DNA from: Sporodiniella umbellata
Taxonomy: Eukaryota; Mucoromycota; Mucoromycetes; Mucorales; Rhizopodaceae
Length of the DNA: 55,631 nucleotides
Direction: 5' to 3'
Assembly: GCA_025677835.1 (NCBI GenBank)
Contig: JAIXMR010000142.1
Location: 1 to 55,631 of the forward strand
The translations under genes were made by a program, and so were the position numbers. The notes below the pieces were generated by a model. That model saw nothing but the letters and a program-made list of their open reading frames with translations, was not told the DNA's origin and searched no databases. This document shows, one piece after another, positions 10,826-23,022 of this stretch (position 1 is the stretch's first letter; each line of letters begins with the position of its first letter).

Positions 10826-13800
10826 GCAAAAGTATTAAATGTACTGGAGATTACCAAACGATTTTTTTTGGGTAAATTAATAAAGTTGATGGCCTGTGTC
10901 TATGTTTTTTTACATAGTAAACGAGAAAAAAAATTTCCCGTAGCCAAGAATTTAAACATAAAAGGCTCTTAGTACTTAGAAAAAGCTGTTGATCGAATTT
11001 TTTTACAGAGTTATCACTAAACGCACAATATATATATATATATATATTCACTCTACTGTGATAGTATTAAATATGTGTACACAGAGACAAAGATCATTAA
11101 TGACACAAAGTTGAAAATAATTGCTTGTTCCTGTATGGAAGTTTGTACGATTTAACTAAGAGAATTTTGCGATATTCTAAATCCAACGAGACAACGAAAT
11201 ATAATATCATGCATTATCGCAGCAAGGTCCACTTCTCAGAACACTACTCTCACAATTTTAAAACACATAAGGCAATCTCCATTGACTGACTAAAACAAAA
11301 CAAATTGACCATAAGTAGTTTAAATTCTGATACGAATAGATGGCTTTAAGGTCATTCGCTCTTTTGATAAACGCTTTGTAGAGTAAACAAAAAAACGGCT
11401 ATTACACAATAGTCAATGCGCAATTTACTTAAACTTCCCCATTTTAAAGGCAGTCTTTGAATTCTATCATTGCGTATCTTTACTATACAAAAATCTATAA
11501 ACGGTTTCTTTTTGCAAGACACTTGCATTGATCTGTGCTTTTACAACAAATTGAGGCCTAATTTTTTTTTTCTTCTTGAACCCAGACTTCAAACCCACAG
11601 ATATTGCTACCTAAAAAACTGTTTGCGTTTTGTGGTTAGTAAAAGGTTATAAAGACTGAAGATGATAGAGTCGTTAAAAAAGCAGTTTTATTGCCATTAC
11701 ATCGGATGACTCTTGATACACTATTTTAATTCCTTTTACATGTGCTGTCTCTAATATTGTTTAGTTGTCTATGCCTATGTACGTAGTAAGCCCTTAAAGC
11801 TTCACTCTGAATATGCTCAATTTTAATGGCTTGAGTGGTTTTGGTAGCATCTCTCAAAACACTCTAGATAAATATAGGAAAAGTCAGTCAGCTAACAACA
11901 GCTTATATTCTGTTGTTGCTTGCGATAAGTCACATTGTCCAACGCTAACATGTCACCATTGCTTTCGGAACTGCGCTTGTAAAGCCTTTTTTCAAGTAGT
12001 TCATCTTTGGTGAACAGAGCCCAAATGTTCACAAATGAATTATTTTGCCTTTGTAACAATGAAACAAGAATCGAATAGTCAGGCTGTAGCGCGTAATCGG
12101 TGATTAATAAAAGTTGCTTATGCCTTGCGTATACCAAAAAGAAATCCCAAGTCTTTCTACAGTTTTCATGGAAGCCTAACAGCATTTCTTGTGAACATTG
12201 TTTGGCGATCCAAAGTTTCTTTTGATATGTTCAAGGCGTCTTTGCGTAAAAGTAACCTATCAAATGCCTTAAGAGAAAACCTAACCACAATATACACACC
12301 TGTTTTTTTTTTTTTTTTTGATAAGATGTGCGTCTAGGAATGAATTTTGAAATACATTGGTTTATACTATCAACTGTAAATTTTGAGACAGGCATAGCAA
12401 ATAAGTATTTAAATCTGCTTTCACAGGCCTGTCTTTTTGCAAATCAACATGCTAAAAAGACAAGAAAAAAAAAAGAACCGAGGTAAAAGTGTAATCTAGT
12501 GAAACATTATCACAACTAGAAAAATCTCTACAAGTTCAGCATGTTAGTAAAATTGATTTTTTTAATACAAATTCCGCATTACTTTGTTGATTACTTTTAT
12601 CTTTTGACAGTATTGTTTCAATCTAGAAAGAAGATATTATATTTCTGATACAAAATAAGTAGTTTTCCAAGCTAAGTCATACAAATTGAGAAGTATTCTC
12701 ATTTCAAAGAGGTAGACTACGGGAGAAAAAAAATTAAGATAGAGAATATATTTAGGGAAGTGCTGAAATAGATCTTAAATACTTACAGAGGAAAAAGTGA
12801 ACTCCAACGGCCTTCAGCTTCGTTGTCAGAGAGCGCTTTTTGGAACCAATACTCACGAATTTGTGAATATTTCAGTATTGAATTCCGAAGTGGCTCTAAA
12901 GTAAAATTTTAGAGAATTTAAGAGATAAAGTTACCTTTTTTGAGTCCCCTAAGTTTGAAAACAGAAATATTAGAGTGACAATTATTGATATTAATAGCTA
13001 CCGTACTATCTTTAGGTAGTCTGGTAATGTAATCGATCATTATCTATGGGAAAACGTAATGAATAAAAGTACTTTCAAGGTGCTCCAAACAAACACAATT
13101 TGAAAGAAAACCAAGATCAATCATGCTCTTTTCATTGGTTCTCGCATATTTCAAGAGCATTTATGCCAGCATCCCGATTAATCTTTCCAGTATAAAATCT
13201 GTTTAAAATCTGTTTACTAGTTTTCTGGGGCATGGCATTGTACATATTTTAAGAGCCTATTGAAAACTTGTCAGCATTAACTAGCGAGATGAACCCAAGA
13301 TTGCCGAAAAAGGATCCCGATTGAGTTACAGTGTTTTGCGTTTGAAAATAGACTTTCTGGAAAAGAGGGTGTTTTAGGTTGACCCATTGAGTTTTAATGA
13401 TGTTATCCAAAATATCCTCTTTTAGAAATTATTTTGGACTGATTGTCAGGTCAGGTTGTGAGTTTAAATACGTTACTATTTATATATAGATGGTAGAACA
13501 TTTGTGTATTTATGTGATAGATAGCCGCCCTTGGTATCGTTGATTTTCCGAAGTTCAGCTACAATATTTCATTGTTTTACAACTGCTAGCCCTATATGTA
13601 TTCCCTCAGACCTGAAGAACAAAGGAAAACTAATATTACATTTAAAAGGAGAATAAGGCTTGGACCTGAGAGCATCCATCGCATTTGCAGACAGAGTGGA
13701 ACCGGCTGAGATTGTATTAAAAACGACAAACAATTTATTATGTTGACTGAACATTCCTTTAACATCATTAGGTGTTGATCTCAAAAAATTAGCACCCATG

Positions 13801-14154
13801 TACCGTAAAAACGAAGACAAAAACATGTAGTATGATCACCAGAAATAAGAAAAATACACACTTGTGCATCTATATACACCTTTAGATAAGCGGTAAAAGA
13901 GCACTTTGCATGTATCTTGCACTTAGTTTTTTTTGACATTATAAGTTTAAAGAGTGTTTTAGTAGGAGCAAATACTAAAAAAAAAACATTCGTTTTTTAT
14001 TGAGCTGTACAGTATCAGGAAGTGTAAACAGCCAAAAAGCTGAGCTCAACTAAATTGTCACGCCACATAAAGTTTTCAAGGCAATAAATCAGTCCAGATT
14101 TCCGGATCGTTGTTGTCAATTCTATCTTCTTATTTTCTAAAAAAAAAAAATATA
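10689..14154. other. Long intergenic region, no gene seen
   Basis: About 3.5 kb. It has (AT)n tracts at about 10799-10827 and 11028-11047 and many short frames on both strands. The frames at 11813-12013 (+), 11892-12185 (-) and 13569-13826 (-) are the longest, but none shows a recognised motif or a convincing spliced extension. They may be gene relics. The final part is the promoter of the heme gene that follows. Confidence 0.5.
10799..10827. repeat. AT dinucleotide microsatellite
   Basis: Fourteen uninterrupted AT units downstream of the aldehyde dehydrogenase; a shorter copy lies at about 11028-11047. Confidence 0.9.
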
Positions 14155-15228
14155 ATGGTATCTTCTGTTTCGTCCAAGTATTCAATTTATCAAAGCGACA
14201 ACATAACAGTAAGTATCACAGGAATGGTATGTGAACACCAGTTTACCTATGGCTTATAGAGATCAAAAGAAGGTATTACGGATGGTGACCCTATGCGTTT
14301 GAGAATGGAATCCTTTGTTAAAAGTCTTCAAAAAAACATATGTGAGGGAATAGAGGAACTAGATGGCGAGGGAAAGTTTGTGTGCTCCAAATGGGAGCGC
14401 CCGGAATTTGGTGGGGAAGGAATAACCTGCGTTATGTCTGATGGTGCGGTAATGGAGAAGGCTGGTGTCGCAGTTTCCGTTATCTATTCAGAATTAAGCC
14501 CGGAGGCAGCACGTCAAATGCGTGAAGATCGCGGAAAACAAATCGACACAGATGGAACAACAACTCCTTTTTTTGTTACAGGAATTTCGCTTGTGATGCA
14601 TGCTAAAAACCCACACGCGCCCACTGTACATCTTAATTATCGTTATTTTGAAGTAATGAATCCAGATGGCTCTCCTAAACTCTGGTGGTTTGGAGGAGGC
14701 GCTGACCTCACGCCTGTATATCTCTATGAAGAAGATGCTATTCATTTCCATACAACATACAAAGAAGGGTGCGATTTATTCGATAAGGACTACTATCCTA
14801 AAATGAAAAAGGCCTGCGACAACTACTTTCACAATACGCACCGTGGAGAGTCGAGAGGGATCGGGGGAATATTTTTTGATGATTTCAATGAAAAACCTGC
14901 AGAGGATATCTTCTCACTCGTTCAAGAGCTTGGAAATCGATTTCTCTCCTCCTATATCCCAATTTTGAAAAAGCGTAAAGATATGGAGTTCGATGAGGAA
15001 ATGGTACGTTGGCAGCAAATCCGCCGTGGACGCTACGTAGAGTTCAACTTGATCTGGGATCGAGGTACCAAATTTGGGCTCTCTGCTCCATGCTCTCGTG
15101 TTGAATCAATATTGATGACTTTGCCTCTAACTGCCAGATGGGAATATATGCACGAGCCGAAACCTGACTCCAAAGAAGCAGAGCTTGTCAGAGTTCTTCA
15201 GAGTCCTAAAGATTGGATTCTTTTTTAA
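14155..15228 (+). CDS. HEM13: Coproporphyrinogen III oxidase (oxygen-dependent)
   Basis: Catalyses the oxygen-dependent oxidative decarboxylation of coproporphyrinogen III to protoporphyrinogen IX in heme synthesis. Two exons, 14155-14208 and 14260-15228, give 340 aa (yeast Hem13 is 328). The family signatures are all present: the VHLNYRYFEV strand, LWWFGGGADLTP (about residue 160), the HFH...CD...YYPKMK block, and HRGESRGIGGIFFDDF (about 205). The protein ends with the usual WEYMHEP...DWI region. The N-terminus encoded by exon 1 is short and serine-rich with no clear mitochondrial targeting helix, so it may be cytosolic as in yeast. It stands alone in a gene-poor stretch on the same strand as PDC and ALDH. 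Confidence 0.95.
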
Positions 15229-18200
15229 AATCATTTATCATTTCATAAAACTGTAGCATAAAAAAAGTTGGTATAGGATGTACAATTGAAGTTGACGAAT
15301 TTCAAATAGCCAGTCGGCATCAAAGATAACTAGCAAGCCCAAGATATTTGGTATATAGTTTTTTGGTAGTAATTTAACAGAATCGTGGCTTTTTTTTTCG
15401 CCTTGCACACACACTTGCTTCACTTTTAATTATCTACACCCGTTTATCAAGTTGCTTTTTATGGCGTAATTGAAAATGCGTTAGATTTGTTTCGGCAGGC
15501 CATATAGCTTAAAATCTATTGAGTATAACATAGAAATTTCTTGAACAAATAGCTGACACTCATAATCTAATAAGCTTTATAGCTTAAGCTTCAAATCTAG
15601 ATATCAACCTTTCTTTTTCTGATAATTGCTTCTATAAACTTCTTTTGAACTGTAGTAGGTTAATTTTGTTTAGTGAACTAGATACACGGAGTTAAACTCA
15701 AGAAAAAAAAAGTTTGTTCCAAAGAGGGTGATTGCTGTTGACTCGTTAAATAATGTATAAAACAAAACTCTGTCCCTTAGGCATTTAATACAACCCAAAA
15801 TTTGTACTGTTTAATACGATTTTTTTTGTTAGTTAGCTAAATTGATCAGTAAATTGACAACACTTAATATCCAAGTAGTTTTTTTTGCTACGATAAAAGG
15901 GTATAAAATAAAACCTAGTATAAAGTTTGCAACTAAAGCGGATTTTCTCAAAAAATTTACAAAAAACAAAAACTTTAAAAGCTGAATAAAAAAGGGCGAT
16001 GATTATGATTTTATTTCAGTAAACCATAACCCAATTGAGAAAAAACTATGATAATGATTAAATAAGTTGTCAAAGGAAAAATAGGTGGAAGTTGCCAAAA
16101 AATACAATGTACTTTTTTTTTGTCAATGGTTTTAAAAGAAAAAACATTGTCGAAATACACTTCCACTACCGAAGGATTAGATAGATTGGGATACTTCGAA
16201 ACAAAAAATCAAACAACACATAAAAATAACATCAAATACATATATATATAAAGTCGATAGAAAAATTAAGAGTCTATACTTAATATTAAATTCAGTTTCT
16301 TGTTTGAAATTCATTTCGATTATAAGAGTAAAATTATCTATTGAAGTTTGTCACTATTGCTTTTTAATAGAGTCGATACTCAATAGTAAGAACGAACATA
16401 TAAAAGAAAGGCACTCTTCTCGGGGGGTTTTTTTTTTAAAAAAGAGCCAAAAACTCTATTGATGATATGCAGAATCAACTATGAGTAGGTGAGAGTGTAT
16501 ATGATTTCAACAAGGGTCAGTCTGATACCGCAAATGTACTGCTATCAAGTATTCTCGCACAAGTTTAGCTCACTGACCGTTAAAAAGAATTGCAATAACA
16601 TCCCATATGCATATACCGCGTCTCCAGACCGATTTCCTTACAACCATAGGGTTTCGACTCTGTTCAGTCTTCAGAAATACTCTGTACTTCCCAACAAAAG
16701 TACAGAGGCTAACGCTGTTTGCACTGCGCCGAAGCTTCAATTGACGATAATGAGTAGGACTTCCTTGTCGCATTGCACGAAGTAAGTATACCTTCGCATC
16801 CTCTTCATTATCCGTATGCACACATACAAGACATTTACATTAGGTTGCGAAACAATCAAAGAGTGGGAAATCCTTCTCGGAAAAGAACAAATAAGGCCAT
16901 TTGAGAAACAAAAAAAAGTACTTGGAAGGTATCATAGATTTGATAAGATCCCTTTTGCAAGAACATGAAACAATTACCAAAGCCATTATTTTAAACCTCT
17001 TGAATATCTGCTAATCCTGTAGCATTTTGCAACCAAATGTTGCTGTAATAAATACAGTTTTCTTTTTCTTTTTTTTCTTTTCAAATTGCCCCATAAATTA
17101 TTATCCTACTTGTTGTAGTACTAACGTCTTGCTGCCAAACATAAGAAAGTGTGGGACAAGGAAAAAAACTTAAACCATACACTTTGACTAGTGCAAGGTT
17201 GTCAAATAAATAAATAAATAAACATGAACCGCATGTTTTGGGTATTTTGAATTTGTCAATTGTTAAAGTAATTGACTCACTAGCAGCTTGACGCTCTTTC
17301 AATGTTTGCTTATTACTACACCTAGAGGAGTTTTTTTAACTTGGCTATGTTTTTACTCAAAAGTACTATCGTCAAACAAACTAAAGAGTACGTTCCTTTA
17401 CGAAAAATATCAGTTTCTGTTTACGACCACAAATAAAAAGAAAAGGCTAATGACTTACTTTTTTATAGTTGAGTTAACTTTTATAATTGTATTTTTGATC
17501 CAAACAGTTCAATTGTACGGTCTTTGCACAGTGTCTGTAGCTATCGAAATATTTTTTATATGTAATGGCCAGTAAAGTTTGCAATGTTTTCATAAACAAT
17601 CTTGAAATGACTCTTTGTTTTGTCCAAAAAGAATCCCTAATTTGTCTGAAAATGTCGTACTTTGCCTTGTATTTGTAACTGCGTTCCACTCTCCTACCTG
17701 TGTCCCTTGGGAATGATCTTATATTGGTTTCGTTAGCCCAGACTAGTTTTTTTTAAATGTGACAGGAGTAAGTCGTTTTGCTCTCTTTTCTTTTTTTTTA
17801 TTTCAAAAAAACAATGTCACAATTACAGGTAAATGATAGGTATTTTATCGCTAGCATTGCAAAACATATCTTAAGCGCAATAGAATGTTTATGGTTTGCA
17901 TGTGAAATTTTCAAGGGCTTGGAATCACATGATTTTACCAAAAAAGGGCTTTTGTTTTCTATGTTTTATTATGTAGTTCTTTAATAGCAGGCGCTATTAA
18001 AACGTTTGGTGTAAATAAGAAAAATAGCAGACAAGTCCAAAAATCCATAGCAGATGCTTTGTATATACAGCTATCTATTCCGAAGTTGATTGGTTTGTTA
18101 AAGACACACCATGAACTGGCTTTAGCAAGTCTATTAGGTTTTTGTTTGAATTCATGACCATGTTTTGGGTTGAAAGATTAAGATGGCTCTTTCAGTTTCA

Positions 18201-19022
18201 AGTGAACCTTAAGAATGCATATGTAATGATCCACCTAAAACTATGTGCTAAAATAGCAGATCAAAGTCTTTAACTAAATGTAATAGGAAACAAAGGCTTA
18301 CACTGGGTAAAAATGTATGTGATCATGGCTCCAAATATGCTGCTACCAAACAGCGGAGCACTGGCAAGAACATTTTTTTTCACTAGCTAGGCTAGCTACA
18401 AGTAAGCTGTTATTATTTTTAGACGTGCCACACACCACTTGAAGTGTTTTTTTCTTATGAAAAGTAAACGTAATGAGAAAAACATCAATTAACCAATAAA
18501 TTTTTGTTAGTACTCAAAGACTAAATCCTATTATTGTTGCCATTATTTGTTTGGGAAAAGCATTCAAATAAAACAGCAAGAGACCAAAGCTTTTAAATAA
18601 ATTAAAGAGAAAAACAAAAAAGAAAAAAACACTCTGTATTATATTCTTTTGTTTTTTAAATGAATAAAAAGGCATGGAAATAGAAAGAGACTAGTTTGAT
18701 ATAGTTAAAAAAACAGACCTTGAGTCACGTGATAACTGTTCAAAGACACAGCAAATCAACAGAATATTGGAGCATGTAAGGTATACAAAATTACGCAAGA
18801 AATAAAGTGAGCTTTGCCCTGGTGTTTGGTTTTGTCATAAGCAACTGTTTTGGGAAGCTCTACAGAGCATTTCAAGGCATTAAAAAAAGTAACGTCGGGT
18901 GTTGAAATATTGGTGTGCATGAGTAACCATAACAACAACAAAAAGTTGAAACCTTTTTTTTTTCTGTCCTTGCTTTTTTTCCTGTTTTAAAACGCTTTAA
19001 AATACACAATAGTTTACTCTAA
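15229..19022. other. Long intergenic region with one GC-richer island
   Basis: About 3.8 kb without a supported gene, mostly AT-rich with many short T and A runs. The stretch 16489-16821 stands out with more balanced base composition and long frames on both strands (98 aa plus, 83 aa minus), but I recognise nothing in either. It could be a repeat fragment or a decayed exon. Short frames at 17288-17575 and 17778-17984 look like noise. Confidence 0.5.
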
Positions 19023-19668
19023 ATGTCTATATCTGATTTTCGACAAGAGATGTCATCTCGCGATATTGTCAAGGGTAAAAAACTAAAACTAAACAAGTCT
19101 TATTTTAAATATGAAACAGGAATAATCAATGATCTGTTTTCTTACAATATGGTGAAAAGAAAGCGGGTTTTAGAGTACTACTTTTTTGAAGATAGCTCAT
19201 ACAAATCACCCATAATGACTGCAGAAGGCGTAGAAAATGTACAATAGTGAGTTACAAAACTAAAATCAAAGAAATGCTTGGTTTTAAAGATACAAGTTGA
19301 AAAAGCTCCCCAACGCTAACTAATTTTTTTATCAAGTATTTACACAGTTTGGCAGGCATTAAATAGAACAGAGCCAACAGTAACAAATTTTGTATTTGAT
19401 GGGTAAGAAATACCAAAAAAAAAAAGACAGTTTTCTACTAAAATATATAACAAGTATGTATATAGGCAGACAGCAGTAGTTCATCTAACTCACAATCTAT
19501 CACCCACCCTTCTACCGCCCTTTATAAAGTTACAGGTACCGGCCATCACAACACTTTATTTTCGGGAAACAGAAAATGAAAGTGGGTTATTAAAAATATA
19601 TAAGCAAGAGGACAGTTGGACGCTGGAAGGTATGTTTGGAGATGCTTTTTGTGTATTCTGGAAGTCAA

Positions 19669-19699
<31 letters not shown>

Positions 19700-20086
19700 A
19701 AACAGCTTCTTATAGGTATAGCACAATCAGTTCCTTTAGTATCTTTTTGGTACAACAATGTATTACGTGTCGTCATGGGCAAGCTAATGACTACTACTGG
19801 TGATATTCTCGATTCAGCTTTAACTCATGCACAAAAAATGACATCCCGAAGCAAAGAGATACAACGACTGGGTCAAGAACTAGCACTCGAAAGAATAGAG
19901 GGATTTCACAACGATTTAAGGACAGGGTACATGGAAAATCTTAGAAAATGGAAAGAAAACTACTACGAACCTTCTGCTTACGGACAACAAGACTATATAT
20001 TTACACCTATCAGGGATCCGGATACAGGTGAGGTTTTACATGATCCTGTATACAGTGAAATTGACTCTGAAATGGGAGATAATTAA
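19023..20086 (+). CDS. SigF-like / NTF2-like fungal protein
   Basis: A 274-aa protein with the layout of the fungal SigF-like NTF2-like proteins; molecular role unknown. Modelled exons 19023-19246, 19337-19402, 19466-19629, 19716-20086. Reading across the introns restores the fold: LEYYFFEDSSYKSPIM, VWQALNRTEPTV, FDGQTAVVHLTHNLSP, LQVPAITTLYFRE, QEDSWTLEGIAQSVPLVSFW, then a helix around RVVMGKL. The C-terminal part is charged and helical and ends in an acidic tail. Intron 3 (19630-19715) carries an A run of about 27. The donor at 19247 is a strong GTGAGT. The stop lies 40 bp from that of the convergent glucanase gene. Family assignment comes from layout memory only; gene structure is well supported by frame. 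Confidence 0.72.
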
Positions 20087-20126
20087 AAAAAAAAGAGATT
20101 TATCCTTGTCTTTATTTTCAATGATT

Positions 20127-21833
20127 TTAGTGCTCTGGCTCAACAGTAGCACATGTGTTTTTACGTTCATTTACGTTTTTAGGGGCAAATCCTTGCTCCC
20201 AAGCCAGCAAATAATCCCAATGGGGATTCACATGGTCTTCTGTTTTATAAGTCCAATAGAACCACCCGATACCACTCTCGTACGCGTCCATTTGCTTCTC
20301 CATAAATTCAAGCAAAAACTGTTTATACTCAGTGGTAAATTTTGTCCAATCATCTACGCCTTCACACGTACAAGTGGGACATACAGGGTGGGTAGGCATG
20401 CCTTCTTGGTTTAAAGTACCATCAAATCTTGCACCAAGACCCATCCCATTCAAATATTTTCCACAATCATTAGTAGCAACAGAGAATTCACCGACCATGG
20501 TAGGGCCTGTAGAAAGAGTGGATTGCTTTAAGTCCTTTTGCCAATATCTACAGGGAAAATCGACTTGTAAAGATCTTGGCATTGCAACCAAGTCGTTGTT
20601 GAATATCAGATAAAGATGTGTTTCTAATTTTTTTTTTGAAAACAAAGATAGTAAGTATTCTAAAATGTTAAATCATGCCTATCGTGCACATGCCTAAGAC
20701 TGCTCTTTCGTAACCACTTTTGAAAAATCCATGCCATTGGTTTAGAGAGAAAAAGCCATCATGATAGGTCAATAGTGGTCCCATACCTGGACCGACAATT
20801 CCTCTGATTGCATCGTAGCTTTTACGATACCATTCTTTTACCCTGTCAGCCGGAATTTTCATCATTGCAGGTTCGTTTAATACACCAAACATAGGGACAA
20901 CGTGCGACCACTCTGGCTTATTGAAGAACTGGATCATTTCGGTGACTACCTCGATTGTTCTTTCTGCGTTCAATTCGCCATCAGTACCATTAAGAAAACC
21001 CACTTGCCCCACTCTTCCAGAGTGATTCCAACCGTTCTGAGAACCAGGAGCAGTATGTAGCTCAACCATGACGCGCAGTCCGTACTTTCGAGCCCATTGG
21101 ATACCCTTCAAAAGGTACTGCCAAGCAATATAGGGTACATAGGGTTCATCGGGAAATACGCGTAGTGCCCAATGACCCGTTGGAATTCGAACATGGTTGA
21201 AGCCCATCTCGGCAATTTTCTTGAAATCTTCTTCGGTAATAAAAGATTCGTAATGGTTTTGAAGCTGACGCTTGGCTTCATCTGGGCCTAAGCGCTCACA
21301 GAGAGTCCATTCGTCTAAAATCAAAGAGCTATTGGCATCTATGGGTTGCTCAAAAATTTTAGGAGTAATAAAGGGTTCTAACACAAGCCATCCTCCAAGA
21401 TTAATTCCCCGGATACGATGTTGATCACTGTAGCTAAAGTTTTGGTTCAAAGGGGGAGCATAACTGTTTGCTTGAGCTGAATCATCAAATGGATCTTTAT
21501 AATCCGGAGAGCCAGGTGTAGTGATAGTATGGTTTGGGTCATTTGTGAGTGTTGGAAAGTTTGTTTTCGATCTTGCATTTGTCACAATAATTGGTGTCAA
21601 AATAGTGGCTAAAAGTGCCAAGGAAACAACTGCCGTAACCACTCGAAAACGCAAACTGCTATTTTTTAATTTTCCTACGAGTGTTTGATATTTTGTCGGT
21701 GGTTTTTCATTATCTATGATATCGACGAATTTATCGGGTGTTTGCGGTGGATCTTTTGAATTTTTTTATGTATACCCAAAATTAGTCACTCAACCATCTT
21801 AAAAGGAAAAACTTTTGGTATCTTACTTTCCAT
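20127..21833 (-). CDS. Membrane-anchored exo-1,3-beta-glucanase (GH5)
   Basis: Glycoside hydrolase family 5 enzyme that trims glucose from beta-1,3-glucans, for wall remodelling. Exons on the minus strand: 21833-21827, 21752-20694, 20623-20127; 520 aa. The first exon is only 7 nt (ATG GAA A); it joins to give MENPPQTPDKF. A hydrophobic segment at about residues 38-60 after a basic stretch, with no early signal peptide, predicts a type II membrane protein with the catalytic domain outside. Catalytic acid/base Glu296 lies in VLNEP and nucleophile Glu401 in MVGEF; INLGGWLVLEP and HVRIPTGHWA mark the barrel. The second intron (20624-20693) starts with GC, giving AVLETHLYLIF at the conserved THxY site. 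Convergent with the gene at 19023. Confidence 0.9.
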
Positions 21834-22044
21834 GCTTACAACTCTTTCAAAAAAAAAAAAAAAAAAAAAAAAGAAAAGGTTTACATCCACACCTCGGTCC
21901 TTTTTATAGTAAAGACTATTCGGTTTCAAACATATTTCCTTGTAGTGTTTCGTCATTTTATTTAAACTTTTTTTTCTTGAAAGCTAGGAATATTATACTA
22001 TCCTTCTAGCCTTTTTTTTTCCTTTTTTCTTTTTTAATTCTTGG

Positions 22045-22867
22045 TTAACAACAGCCGCCAGATTGCTTGGGTTCAAGAGAGGCTCCTTGACCAACCTTGA
22101 CCGTCGATTTGGCTTGGCTCTGCTGTATAGTGGATCCCATACGGTCTTTGATCTGTTTAGCCATTTTCAAGAAGGCTTGTTCTACGTTAGTAGCGTCTTT
22201 GGCGGATGTCTCCAAAAGGGGTATCTTGATAGACTCTGCGAACTCGTTGGCTTGCTCAGTACTGACCGTCTTCTTGTCAACCAAGTCACTCTTGTTGCCT
22301 ACAAGAAGTTTGTTGACACCTTCAGCTGCATATCGATCAATTTCTTGCATCCATTGCTTGACATGTTGGAAAGAGTCTTCGTCTGTAACATCGTAAACAA
22401 CAATGATGCCATGAGCTCCTCGGTAGTAGGATGAAGTAATAGTTCTAAAACGTTCTTGACCAGCAGTATCCCACTATATTCATAAGAAATAAAAAATGGA
22501 GAGCTGTTAAAGCTTATTGTACATAACTCAACCATTGTTTTCTTCAACTTACAATTTGAAGTTTCACGGTCTTTCCTTCCAATTCAACAGTTCTGATTTT
22601 CTATTGTTACGTTTTTTATGAATATTTATTCAATTTTTTTTCGAAAAAAAAACAGCAACTTACAAAATCGACACCAATAGTAGAAATGTAGCTTTCAGTA
22701 TAAGTGTCATCTGCAAAACGGAGTAGGAGACAGGACTTACCAACACCAGAGTCACCAATCAGTAAGAGTTTAAAGAGATAGTCGCTATAAAAATTCAGTA
22801 AAACTTGTATTTTTATAAAGTAAAGCAGGCACTATTTATATGAGGCTATTTACTATTCGGGATTCAT
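22045..22867 (-). CDS. YPT1: Rab GTPase Ypt1/Rab1
   Basis: Small GTPase that directs ER-to-Golgi traffic and autophagy. Minus-strand exons 22867-22854, 22784-22664, 22600-22553, 22473-22045 give 203 aa, the normal Rab1 length. It starts [22 protein letters not shown] (exon 1 is just 14 nt) with the P-loop GDSGVGKS, effector loop [13 protein letters not shown], switch [17 protein letters not shown] for guanine recognition, ETSAKD, and the double-geranylgeranylation tail GGCC. A GTAAGT...GCAG inside the P-loop exon is coding, not an intron. The start codon lies 155 bp from that of the divergent helicase gene. Confidence 0.97.
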
Positions 22868-23022
22868 ATTGAGATGTGGCAAAAGAAATAAACCTGGCAA
22901 AACAAGCTCTCTCGTATTCAGTTTTAATACAGCGACACTTTAAAAAGATTTGATTTCCGCAGTGCGTACACAGGAACAGTCCTTTCTTTTGTTGGTTGAC
23001 ATAGATCAATCTACGTACAGGC
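22868..23022. promoter_or_regulatory. Short divergent promoter, YPT1 / FANCJ
   Basis: Only 155 bp separate the start codons of the minus-strand YPT1 and the plus-strand FANCJ-type helicase, so both leaders and promoters must share this segment. No classic TATA box is obvious. Confidence 0.7.

Noticed and set aside
11813..12185. Overlapping plus and minus frames with cysteine/histidine pairs
   Set aside because: Neither strand extends by splicing, and no motif could be recognised; probably chance or an old relic.
13569..13826. 85-codon minus-strand frame
   Set aside because: No recognisable family, no supporting exons; left unannotated.
22664..22784. GTAAGT...GCAG inside YPT1 exon 2 as an intron
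   Set aside because: It would be only about 30 nt and would delete the lysine and serine of the P-loop.
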